Both the position numbers and the translations under genes were made by a program. The notes below the pieces were generated by a model. It was not told the origin of the DNA. It ran no database searches and was given only the letters and a program-made list of their open reading frames with translations. DNA of 64,000 nt from Phormidesmis priestleyi ULC007 (GTDB lineage Bacteria; Cyanobacteriota; Cyanobacteriia; Leptolyngbyales; Leptolyngbyaceae): assembly GCF_001895925.1 (NCBI RefSeq), contig NZ_MPPI01000013.1, forward strand, positions 70,264-134,263, read 5' to 3'. Of the stretch, positions 56,841 to 64,000 are shown piece by piece. The number at the start of each line of letters is the position of its first letter. Positions within the stretch are counted from its first letter, which is position 1.

Positions 56841-57895
56841 CAGTGGAAAGCATCTAGCAACGGGTCAAATTTTTGGTGCAGAACGAGATTTGCGATCGTC
56901 ACTCCTGTAATCGGCGCTAATAGAATTCCGTTGCGGTAGTGTCCGGTTGCTAAGGTCAGATTGCGATAGGGACTCGCCCCTAGAATCGGCAGTTCATCGG
57001 GTGTGGCAGGTCGAAACCCCCACCAAAACTCTTGAATTGGATCGTTCTGTAAAGCAGGATAGAGCCGAATCGCCGCCGATAAAAGTCTTTGAATCCCAAG
57101 GGGCGTATTTCCGCGAGTAAAGCCAACATCCTCGCTGGTTGCGCCGATGATAATCCGTCCGTCTTGTCGAGGCACGAGATAGCTATCTGACCCATACAGC
57201 ACGGTTTGCAGGGGCATCGATTCGGGTAACATCTGCACCGATAGCATTTGTCCCTTTTTGGGCGTAACGGGAATCGGCAAAAGGGTTTGTGACCAGGCTC
57301 CGGTTGCCAGAATATAGTGATCGGCTTGCCAAGTTCCGGCGGAGGTTTGAAGATGAGTGACGCGATCGCCGTTCTGCACAATTTTCTCGACCGTCACCCC
57401 AGTTTGAATTTCAACCCCCAATTCTTGAACAGCGACCCATAGCGCTTTGGCTAGCAAGCGATTGTCTACCTGCGCGTCTTCAGGAAACCACCAGCCGCCT
57501 ATGACATCAGACCCTAAACCAGGTTGACTTTGGTGAATGGTGGCACGATCAAGCCAAACCGATTCTAAATTGTCAGCCTTTAAGGCTAGATTCTCTTGAT
57601 AAGCGGGTGCCAAGATTCCACAAGCCCAATAGCCCGTTTCGAGTCCGGTGAGTTCTTCTAATTTTTGAGTCCAGTTGGCGTAGAGAGCACGGCTGCGGAG
57701 ACACAAATCTAGCAGGGGGCTGGGAGGAATGCGTTCGGCTTGAGGAGCAAGCATTCCGGCGGCGGCATGAGTGGCGGCTTCGGTGAAATCGCGACAGACG
57801 ATCGTCACCGAAGCACCCTGTCGTTTTAGCTCTAGGGCGATCGCTAAACTGATGATCCCGCCTCCAATCACTAAAATCTCACCAGTGGACTTCAT
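56822..57895 (-). CDS. thiO: glycine oxidase ThiO
   Basis: A 357-residue FAD enzyme that oxidises glycine to dehydroglycine for ThiG. The FAD-binding start is [35 protein letters not shown] is the second family motif, and VLYGSDSYLVPRQDGRIIIG and LATGHYRNGILLAPITG are seen at the end. It is upstream of thiG in the same direction. A truncated copy of its first codons lies at 58540-58609. Confidence 0.95.
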   Translation of the reverse strand: MKSTGEILVIGGGIISLAIALELKRQGASVTIVCRDFTEAATHAAAGMLAPQAERIPPSPLLDLCLRSRALYANWTQKLEELTGLETGYWACGILAPAYQENLALKADNLESVWLDRATIHQSQPGLGSDVIGGWWFPEDAQVDNRLLAKALWVAVQELGVEIQTGVTVEKIVQNGDRVTHLQTSAGTWQADHYILATGAWSQTLLPIPVTPKKGQMLSVQMLPESMPLQTVLYGSDSYLVPRQDGRIIIGATSEDVGFTRGNTPLGIQRLLSAAIRLYPALQNDPIQEFWWGFRPATPDELPILGASPYRNLTLATGHYRNGILLAPITGVTIANLVLHQKFDPLLDAFHWSRFNP

Positions 57896-58010
57896 CGTTT
57901 TACTAAAACTGTGGGATTGACAAAATGCATTTAAACAGTAAGAGACAGTAACTTTTAATCGCTACTGCCTCTTAGTCACTTATTTAATGGTAGTGCCATC
58001 CAAGCGTTGG

Positions 58011-58412
58011 TTACGCAGGAAGCAGCACTGTGTCAATGATGTGGATTACGCCATTATCAGCAGCAACATCAGGGGTCACGACTGTGGAGTCATTCACCTT
58101 GACACCGTTAGAAGCATCAATTTTTACGTCTGAGCCTTCAACTGTTTTTGCTGATTTCAGCTTAACGACATCAGCCGCCATCACTTTGCCTGAGACAACG
58201 TGATAGGTCAGAATTTTCTTCAGCTTAGGAAGATCCTTGAGCAACCCTTCAACGGTGCCCGCTGGGAGTTTAGCAAATGCTTCATCGGTGGGCGCGAAGA
58301 CGGTGAAAGGGCCTGCGCCCTTAAGCGTCTCTACTAATCCAGCAGCTTTAACCGCAGCAACTAGGGTGGTGAAAGAACCAGCGTTAACAGCAACATCAAC
58401 TATATCAGCCAT
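58011..58412 (-). CDS. fasciclin (FAS1) domain protein
   Basis: A 133-residue protein made of one FAS1 domain: [37 protein letters not shown] (the H1 motif), [19 protein letters not shown] and [12 protein letters not shown] (H2). FAS1 domains act in adhesion. No signal peptide is seen from ATG 58412; a longer frame to 58520 adds a segment that is not signal-like. It lies between thiO and a thiO 5' remnant. Confidence 0.92.
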   Translation of the reverse strand: MADIVDVAVNAGSFTTLVAAVKAAGLVETLKGAGPFTVFAPTDEAFAKLPAGTVEGLLKDLPKLKKILTYHVVSGKVMAADVVKLKSAKTVEGSDVKIDASNGVKVNDSTVVTPDVAADNGVIHIIDTVLLPA

Positions 58413-58539
58413 GAATTCACCTAGTTTTTTGTGTAGACTGTTACAGAATAACATATTTTTACAAAAGTTTACGATTCTTATAAATCGGTTTATCGGTAGG
58501 GAATGGTCACCAACCATCACTCCGACCTGGCATCTCGAC

Positions 58540-58609
58540 GCACGGCCAGGCGTGAACCTAAACTGACGATGCCGCCTCCAATTACCAAAATGTCAGATGT
58601 AGACTTCAT
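58540..58609 (-). pseudogene. remnant of a thiO 5' end
   Basis: From a start codon at 58609 the frame reads [18 protein letters not shown], very close to the thiO N-terminus ([18 protein letters not shown]). After about 18 codons similarity breaks and a stop follows soon. Only the FAD-loop part remains. It is in the same orientation as thiO, with the fasciclin gene between the two. Confidence 0.75.
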
Positions 58610-58634
58610 CGATCCTAATTATTTCCTACGACAG

Positions 58635-58982
58635 CTACCATCCTGCTCGTACCACACGCAGTCGAGCCGGGAGAGTGCGCCGCCCTGCGCCAGAATTAGC
58701 GGTGCCATCGCTGGGGGATAGAGTGGTCGTGTCGGTTGAAGGGGTGTCACCATTGCTTGAACTGCCGCCTGGTGCATAATTTTGGGTGCCAGGACGGTTG
58801 GCTGGGTTATTGGCAGTGATCGATTGACCCCCTGTGCCTTGGGCGTTTGGGTCGGGGATTGCTGTTTGATCCATTTGATTGGTGCCACTTTTGTTAAAGG
58901 GAAACACTCCAGCAATGTTTAAGATCCAGGTGACTGCGATCGCCACCAATGTACCCCCAATTATTCTGCCAGGATAATTCAT
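58635..58982 (-). CDS. membrane-anchored low-complexity protein, hypothetical
   Basis: A 115-residue protein. Residues 6-27 are a signal anchor (RIIGGTLVAIAVTWILNIAG), and the rest is rich in Asn, Gly, Ser and Thr (GGQSITANNPANRPGTQNY, SSNGDTPSTDTTTLSPSDG), as in disordered cell-surface linkers. I do not recognise a domain. The ribosome site is weak. The frame is more likely than the shifted 58619-58915 frame because only this one has a sensible membrane helix. Confidence 0.5.
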   Translation of the reverse strand: MNYPGRIIGGTLVAIAVTWILNIAGVFPFNKSGTNQMDQTAIPDPNAQGTGGQSITANNPANRPGTQNYAPGGSSSNGDTPSTDTTTLSPSDGTANSGAGRRTLPARLRVVRAGW

Positions 58983-59245
58983 AATCGTCTGATCACTACT
59001 TCAGTTGCTTTCAAGTTACCTAAGTTTCAATTAAAACACTTGGCACTGAGGGTAGAGAATTGCCTCTACCCAATAAACTTCCAGACTAGTTCATCGTCTT
59101 TGATAGGGATAGTCAGTTTATTGTCCCAGTTTTAGAAGGCTTTGAGCCGAGAAGCTTGTTTACTCTCAAGAACGTTTACGATCGAGGTCTAATAATCGCT
59201 TCTAAATCTCCTTAAAATTAAGTTTCTCATTATGTTTAAGCACTT

Positions 59246-60880
59246 ATGACTTCAGATTCTGCTGATCGCGTCTGGATTTACGACACCACGCTACGAGACG
59301 GTGCCCAGCGCGAGGGATTATCACTGTCGATCGAAGACAAACTGCGAATTGCTCGTCGCCTCGATCAGTTGGGCGTTCCTTTTATTGAGGGAGGCTGGCC
59401 CGGGGCCAACCCCAAAGATGTGCAGTTTTTTTGGCAGCTTAAAGAACAACCGTTGACCCATGCTGAAATGGTTGCCTTTTGCTACACTCGTCGCCCTGGG
59501 AAAAAAGCCGCCACTGACCCGATGCTGCAACCGATTCTCGCGGCGGGAACTCGTTGGGTGACGATCGTCGGCAAATCGTGGGATCTGCACGTCATTGAAG
59601 GGCTGCAAACTACGCTCGACGAGAACTTGGAAATGATTCGCGACACGATCGCTTATCTCCGCACTCAAGATCGGCGAGTTATTTATGATGCCGAACACTG
59701 GTTTGATGGTTATAAATACAACCCTGACTATGCGTTAAAAACGTTGAAGACGGCGATCGCAGCCGGAGCCGAATGGATCACTTTTTGCGACACCAATGGC
59801 GGCACTTTGCCTCACGAAATTAGTCAAGTTGTGCAAACCGTTCTCAAACAGCTAGAGCCGCTCTCAGCCCTCAATTCTCAAGCTTTGCCCCAGTTTGGCA
59901 TTCACACCCACAACGATTCTGAACTCGCCGTAGCAAACGCGATCGCCGCCGTCCAGTCAGGGGTTCGCATGGTGCAAGGCACGATTAATGGCTATGGAGA
60001 GCGCTGCGGTAACGCTAATCTTTGTTCAGTGATCCCCAATTTGCAACTCAAGCTCGGCTACGCTTGCATTCAGTCAGAGGCGCTGGCAAAGCTGACAAAA
60101 TTGAGCCGCTATGTCAGCGAAATTGCCAACCTAGCGCCGGATGATCACGCGCCCTTTGTCGGACTCTCTGCCTTTGCTCACAAAGGTGGGCTACACGTCA
60201 GCGCCGTCGAGCGCAACCCGATCACCTACGAACACCTTCAGCCCGATCTGATTGGCAACAGCCGCCGAATTGTGATCTCAGATCAAGCGGGGTTAAGCAA
60301 CGTTTTGGCAAAAGCCCGCAGTTTAGGCATTGACTTAAATCGGCAAGACCCCACCTGTCGTCAAATTTTGAAGCATCTGAAGGATCTAGAGAGTGAAGGC
60401 TATCAGTTTGAGTCAGCCGAAGCTAGTTTTGAACTGTTGATGCGCGAAGCATTGGGGCAGCGATCGCTACCCTTTGAGATTAAAGGATTTCAGGTTCACT
60501 ATGACCGGGTGCCTGACGGCGAAACGCTGACAGCAAAATCACTGGCAACCGTTAATCTAGCCGTCAACGGTCAAGATATCCTAGAAGCGGCAGAGGGCAA
60601 TGGCCCAGTTTCGGCTCTAGATGCCGCTTTACGGAAAGCCTTGACTAACTTCTATCCAGAGATCGAGACGTTTTATCTCACTGATTACAAAGTCAGAATT
60701 TTAGATGGAGCGGCAGGCACCTCTGCAAAGACTCGTGTTTTAATCGAATCGAGTAACGGCTCTCAGCGTTGGACGACGGTTGGCGTGTCGAGCAATATTC
60801 TAGAAGCGTCTTATCATGCTGTTGTCGAAGGATTGGAGTATGGTTTGATGTTGCAGGCGAAAGCATTAGTGCTTTCCTAG
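59246..60880 (+). CDS. cimA: citramalate synthase
   Basis: A 544-residue enzyme that joins pyruvate and acetyl-CoA to (R)-citramalate, the threonine-independent route to isoleucine. WIYDTTLRDGAQREGLSLS is the TIM-barrel start with the catalytic Arg/Asp; the metal ligands are in GIHTHNDSELAVANA, and NGYGERCGNANLCSV is the LeuA/CimA glycine loop. The C-terminal 120 residues form the allosteric domain (VRILDGAAGTSAKTRVLIES), where isoleucine feedback would act. The long (EC 2.3.3.21-type) form fits CimA better than LeuA. Confidence 0.93.
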   Translation: MTSDSADRVWIYDTTLRDGAQREGLSLSIEDKLRIARRLDQLGVPFIEGGWPGANPKDVQFFWQLKEQPLTHAEMVAFCYTRRPGKKAATDPMLQPILAAGTRWVTIVGKSWDLHVIEGLQTTLDENLEMIRDTIAYLRTQDRRVIYDAEHWFDGYKYNPDYALKTLKTAIAAGAEWITFCDTNGGTLPHEISQVVQTVLKQLEPLSALNSQALPQFGIHTHNDSELAVANAIAAVQSGVRMVQGTINGYGERCGNANLCSVIPNLQLKLGYACIQSEALAKLTKLSRYVSEIANLAPDDHAPFVGLSAFAHKGGLHVSAVERNPITYEHLQPDLIGNSRRIVISDQAGLSNVLAKARSLGIDLNRQDPTCRQILKHLKDLESEGYQFESAEASFELLMREALGQRSLPFEIKGFQVHYDRVPDGETLTAKSLATVNLAVNGQDILEAAEGNGPVSALDAALRKALTNFYPEIETFYLTDYKVRILDGAAGTSAKTRVLIESSNGSQRWTTVGVSSNILEASYHAVVEGLEYGLMLQAKALVLS

Positions 60881-61045
60881 AGGATTGATTTCTAGAGATT
60901 TTGATCAAAAAGAGTCACTTGTTCCAAATATGAGAAAGTACGGTAACATGAGAAACTAGAAAAGGCACTTCTCGACAAAGCAACCATCCACGTCTTGCTA
61001 AGTCCTTGCTATGAAGCGAGCATAAGAAATTAACACAATTTAATC

Positions 61046-61288
61046 ATGATTAAGGAAGGTATGACTCCACAAGTTGCTCACCCGATGGTGAAGCTACAGC
61101 GCCAGGTGCGATCGCTGATCGACTCAAAACTGCTCAAACCCAGTGATAGCATTTGGAAGATTGCTCTTCTCTATGGAGATGAGTGGGCTTATTGGAAGCA
61201 AGAACTTTTGTCGTTTGAGTTTACGATGCAAGATCCCGTCAGTGAACTGCTATCAGTAGACGCTTGGGACGAAGAAAACGCTGAATGA
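61046..61288 (+). CDS. DUF4327 family protein
   Basis: An 80-residue soluble protein: VAHPMVKLQRQVRSLIDSKL, DSIWKIALLYGDEWAYWKQE and the C-terminal DPVSELLSVDAWDEE. The pattern is that of the cyanobacterial DUF4327 family, function unknown. ATG 61046 was kept; a second ATG at 61061 is also possible. A palindromic element follows the stop closely. Confidence 0.85.
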   Translation: MIKEGMTPQVAHPMVKLQRQVRSLIDSKLLKPSDSIWKIALLYGDEWAYWKQELLSFEFTMQDPVSELLSVDAWDEENAE

Positions 61289-61300
61289 TCAAGTTTGATT

Positions 61301-61400
61301 AGGACTTACGCAAACCTCGGAGGTTTTAACCAAGAATCAAGCATCGTGACCGACAGAGTGGCTTAAACCTCCGAGGTTTTGGTCAAAATGCGTAAGTCCT
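61301..61400. repeat. 100-bp MITE-like palindromic element
   Basis: AGGACTTACGCA (61301-61312) and TGCGTAAGTCCT (61389-61400) are perfect 12-bp inverted ends. Inside, AACCTCGGAGGTTT and AAACCTCCGAGGTT add two further hairpins. No coding capacity. It lies between the stops of the DUF4327 gene and the PP2C gene. Confidence 0.75.
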
Positions 61401-61413
61401 GTTGATGCAATTT

Positions 61414-63009
61414 TCACCAAAGTTGCTCTAGGTTGGGTCTGACTTTGGCACGGATGGCGATCGCTGTAATGTTGTCGTGACCGTTATATTGGTTGGCAAG
61501 CTCGATCAGTTGATTTACGCCTTGCTCAAGGTTAGTCAGGGAGCTAACTAGCGGGTCAATATGGGTTGCACAGTGCGTTTCTAGTAGATCGTTGTCTGTC
61601 AAACCATCAGACGCGAGAATTAGCACCATGTCTTCGTTGAGTTCAAAAAACTGAATATCAGGACTGATAAAGTTTTCGTCGCGAGGCCCTAGCGCTTGCG
61701 TAAGCTGGTAGGCATCTGGGCGGCTATAGGCGATCGTCGCTTCGATACCGCGCTGAATTTCTCGCTGACCAACCTCGTGATCGACGGTGACTTGCTTTAA
61801 GCCTCCCTTGCGGCTATAGCGATAGAGGCGACTGTCTCCAACGTGAGCCACGGCAGCCTCGGTGTTTTTAATCAGCAGCAGCACCATCGTAGTGCCCATT
61901 CTGCCGCTGCCCGATCGAGCGTTTTGTTGATTGACATCATAAATGGCTTGGTTGGCTAACTGCACGGCTTCACGAATCACTGCCAGAGGCGGAAGCCCAG
62001 ATGAGTTAGCGGCATCGGCATGCCAATAATTTTGGAAATAGTGCAACAAGGTGTCTACAGCTAACCGACTGGCAACTTCACCGCTGGCATGTCCGCCCAT
62101 GCCATCACAAAGAATATATAAGCCCTGTGCCCGAACAGTTCTGCTAGACGGGGTTTGATTTTTCTTGATCTGGGTATCAACGCCAAAACAGTCTTCGTTG
62201 TGATCGCGAGTTCTTCCGATGTCAGTTCTCCCAGCGTCTTCGAGGCTAAACAACTGCATCGGCAGGACAATGGTCGGCATGTCGTCGCCCTCTTCTTCGG
62301 GTTGGAGGGTAACGGCTTCTGAAGCTTCATCCTCAAGGCTCTCTAGAGGAACACTTGTCGGGTCGGGGGTTGGCAGATCTTGAGGGTTAGGAATCATATC
62401 GACTTCAGTGAAACTTGCTTGGATCTCGTGAGCGATCGCTTCAAGGCGCGATCGTAGCTCATCGGTTGTTATCAGTTTACCCATTTGCAGATCGGCAATC
62501 AGCAAATGCAGCGCTGCTATTTGAGTCTGAGAGCGTTGATCGAGCAGAAATCGCCAGGTTTCGCCCAGGTTTTGCAGCGATGGCGCAGGCAAGGGGTCTT
62601 GCATCAATTTCTGTAGACACAACATCTGGTCTTCATCAATTCGCAAGTTTTGGGTGTCTAGCAAGCTCTGACAACACTGCCACGGGGCTAGCGCTTCCCA
62701 AGTTGAGACCATTTCATAAAACCAGTGCAACACTTGCGGCATCGATAAGGCATGATCGTCACGCAAGCAATCGATCAGTAACGTGAGGTGAGATCGATCT
62801 TCTAAGAGAATATCTTCTGATTCACAAGCATCGTAAACCTGGGGAATGACTTGGTGAAGCTGCGATCGCAGTGTTAAATAAATTTGCACGTCGATCTCGA
62901 CCTGACGATCGCAATCAAGACAAGCTTCTTGAGCCAAAGAGGTGCCACACTCTTGACAAAATTTGTTTGAACTGGGGTTCTCGAACTGACACTGAGGACA
63001 GACAAGCAT
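61414..63009 (-). CDS. PP2C-type protein phosphatase with zinc-ribbon N-terminus
   Basis: A 531-residue protein. The N-terminus has a zinc ribbon (CPQCQFENPSSNKFCQECGT) with a second Cys pair (ACLDCD). Residues 40-200 are a helical domain that I do not recognise. Residues 260-525 are a PPM/PP2C domain with metal residues in GRTRDHNEDCFG, LCDGMGGHASGE, VAHVGDSRLYRYS and ILASDGLTDN. It should remove phosphate from Ser/Thr of proteins, opposing Hanks-type kinases. It diverges from gatB with about 144 bp between starts. Confidence 0.92.
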   Translation of the reverse strand: MLVCPQCQFENPSSNKFCQECGTSLAQEACLDCDRQVEIDVQIYLTLRSQLHQVIPQVYDACESEDILLEDRSHLTLLIDCLRDDHALSMPQVLHWFYEMVSTWEALAPWQCCQSLLDTQNLRIDEDQMLCLQKLMQDPLPAPSLQNLGETWRFLLDQRSQTQIAALHLLIADLQMGKLITTDELRSRLEAIAHEIQASFTEVDMIPNPQDLPTPDPTSVPLESLEDEASEAVTLQPEEEGDDMPTIVLPMQLFSLEDAGRTDIGRTRDHNEDCFGVDTQIKKNQTPSSRTVRAQGLYILCDGMGGHASGEVASRLAVDTLLHYFQNYWHADAANSSGLPPLAVIREAVQLANQAIYDVNQQNARSGSGRMGTTMVLLLIKNTEAAVAHVGDSRLYRYSRKGGLKQVTVDHEVGQREIQRGIEATIAYSRPDAYQLTQALGPRDENFISPDIQFFELNEDMVLILASDGLTDNDLLETHCATHIDPLVSSLTNLEQGVNQLIELANQYNGHDNITAIAIRAKVRPNLEQLW

Positions 63010-63153
63010 TCGGGTCTTCCTATTTCCGATGGGGAAGTCTTACCAATCTTACGCAGAATTTCTCTGAGTCGCCGATTCTGTAAAGATTCACTCAAGGTTT
63101 GGGAAGCGTTAAAATGGAGTTCAGTTGCCCAGATATATTATTTTTGAGACTTT

Positions 63154-64000
63154 ATGACGACTGCTGCGCCAGCAAAAACTCAATATGAAGCGGTGATCGG
63201 GCTAGAAACTCACTGCCAGTTAAGCACCGAAACTAAAATTTTCTCTGACAGTTCTGCCAAGTTTACTGCCGAGCCAAACACTCACATTGACCCGATTTGC
63301 ATGGGGATGCCAGGAGTGCTGCCTGTGCTGAACCAAAAAGTGTTGGAATACGCGGTCAAAGCCGGACTGGCGCTTAACTGTCAGATTGCGCCTTATAGCA
63401 AGTTCGATCGTAAACAATATTTCTATCCTGACCTGCCCAAAAATTATCAGATTTCTCAATTTGATTTGCCGATCGCTGAACACGGTTGGGTCGAAATCGA
63501 GCTTTTAGATGCAGACGGCAATCCGGTTCGTAAAAGAATTGGAGTGACGCGCCTGCACATGGAAGAAGATGCCGGAAAACTCGTACATGGAGGCAGCGAT
63601 CGTCTATCAGGTTCGACCTATTCGCTAGTGGACTATAACCGGGCGGGCGTTCCGCTGGTTGAGATTGTCTCAGAACCGGATTTGCGATCGGGGCAAGAAG
63701 CCGCCGAATATGCTCAAGAGGTGCGGCGAATCATGCGCTATCTGGGCGTGAGTGACGGCAATATGCAAGAAGGTTCGCTGCGCTGTGATGTGAATATTTC
63801 GGTGCGTCCGATCGGGCAAAAGGAGTTTGGCACCAAAGTTGAAATCAAAAACATGAACTCCTTTAACGCCATTCAACGTGCGATCGATCACGAGATTGAG
63901 CGGCAAATTCACGCGATCGAAACCGGAGAGCGCATTCTTCAAGAAACGCGTTTGTGGGAAGAAGGAACGCAACGCACGATTAGTATGCGAATTAAAGAAG
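63154..64000 (+). CDS. gatB: Asp/Glu-tRNA amidotransferase subunit B, 3' end outside window
   Basis: The frame opens at ATG 63154 and runs off the right edge, with 282 codons visible. GatB, with GatA and GatC, turns Glu-tRNA(Gln) and Asp-tRNA(Asn) into the amide forms, which cyanobacteria need for glutamine codons. [18 protein letters not shown], the [14 protein letters not shown] loop, [20 protein letters not shown] and [17 protein letters not shown] are the family motifs. The C-terminal tRNA-binding half is not in the window. Confidence 0.97.
   Translation, partial: MTTAAPAKTQYEAVIGLETHCQLSTETKIFSDSSAKFTAEPNTHIDPICMGMPGVLPVLNQKVLEYAVKAGLALNCQIAPYSKFDRKQYFYPDLPKNYQISQFDLPIAEHGWVEIELLDADGNPVRKRIGVTRLHMEEDAGKLVHGGSDRLSGSTYSLVDYNRAGVPLVEIVSEPDLRSGQEAAEYAQEVRRIMRYLGVSDGNMQEGSLRCDVNISVRPIGQKEFGTKVEIKNMNSFNAIQRAIDHEIERQIHAIETGERILQETRLWEEGTQRTISMRIKE

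Overview
The window is chromosomal DNA from a cyanobacterium. It encodes photosystem I subunit PsaK, the PSII-assembly protein Psb34, a CIRCE-controlled groESL operon, several families seen mainly in cyanobacteria (DUF4327, DUF3153, a pseudo-orthocaspase), and very many GCGATCGC/CGATCG (HIP1-type) octamers. The mix of CHAT and TPR proteins, many toxin-antitoxin genes and many small palindromic elements fits a filamentous Leptolyngbya-like lineage; that genus-level guess is inference. No rRNA, tRNA, CRISPR array or intact transposase was recognised.

Layout. 1-4.2 kb is accessory: the 3' part of a lipase-like hydrolase, a 56-codon ORF built from seven 21-bp repeats, a basic coiled-coil protein, and two convergent HicB-like/VapC cassettes with a small palindromic element between them. 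4.3-9.1 kb holds a 1341-residue CHAT-STAND-TPR protein, a divergent small membrane protein and a 172-bp MITE. 9.1-14 kb has an exported TPR protein behind a sigma-like gene, a membrane-anchored VOC protein and a prolyl oligopeptidase. 14.3-25.8 kb is mostly core: a GIY-YIG protein, RecQ, GroEL/GroES, a site-2 protease, PsaK, TrpF, FolE, an SDR, AccA and a PsiE-like protein. 25.9-26.9 kb is a graveyard: a palindromic element, a duplicated 5' end of accA, a glyoxalase remnant and an antitoxin-like ORF.

26.9-31 kb is a surface-glycan cluster (GT-C, GT4 and GT2 proteins). 31-37 kb holds a DUF1963 protein, an Rpn-type nuclease, a subtilisin operon and a compact HigBA-BrnTA double toxin-antitoxin operon. 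37-41.5 kb has a pseudo-orthocaspase with Tyr/Asn in place of His/Cys, a hydrolase and the BolA-Grx4 pair. 41.7-54 kb has a response regulator, an ABC ATPase, a nucleotidyltransferase, ScpA, an unannotated 33-residue membrane peptide, a second copy of the 172-bp MITE, LapA-like and AI-2E proteins, a DUF3153 lipoprotein, Uma2, ArgB and a 706-residue TPR protein. 54.4-64 kb has psb34, thiG and thiO separated by a Uma2 gene and a GNAT remnant, a fasciclin protein with a thiO 5' remnant beyond it, citramalate synthase, a DUF4327 protein, a PP2C phosphatase and the start of gatB.

How the genes work together. Clear partners are groES/groEL (HrcA/CIRCE), thiO/thiG (thiazole of thiamine), bolA/grx4 (Fe-S and iron), each toxin with its antitoxin, and the three glycosyltransferases. 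The best candidate for an undescribed system is the CHAT-STAND-TPR protein with its divergent membrane partner. It has the build of an NLR-like sensor with a caspase-fold effector, and its sensor repeats show 120-bp units that are identical at DNA level. The best structural find is the pair of 172-bp MITEs, each flanked by a 7-bp target duplication and each placed at or next to a stop codon.
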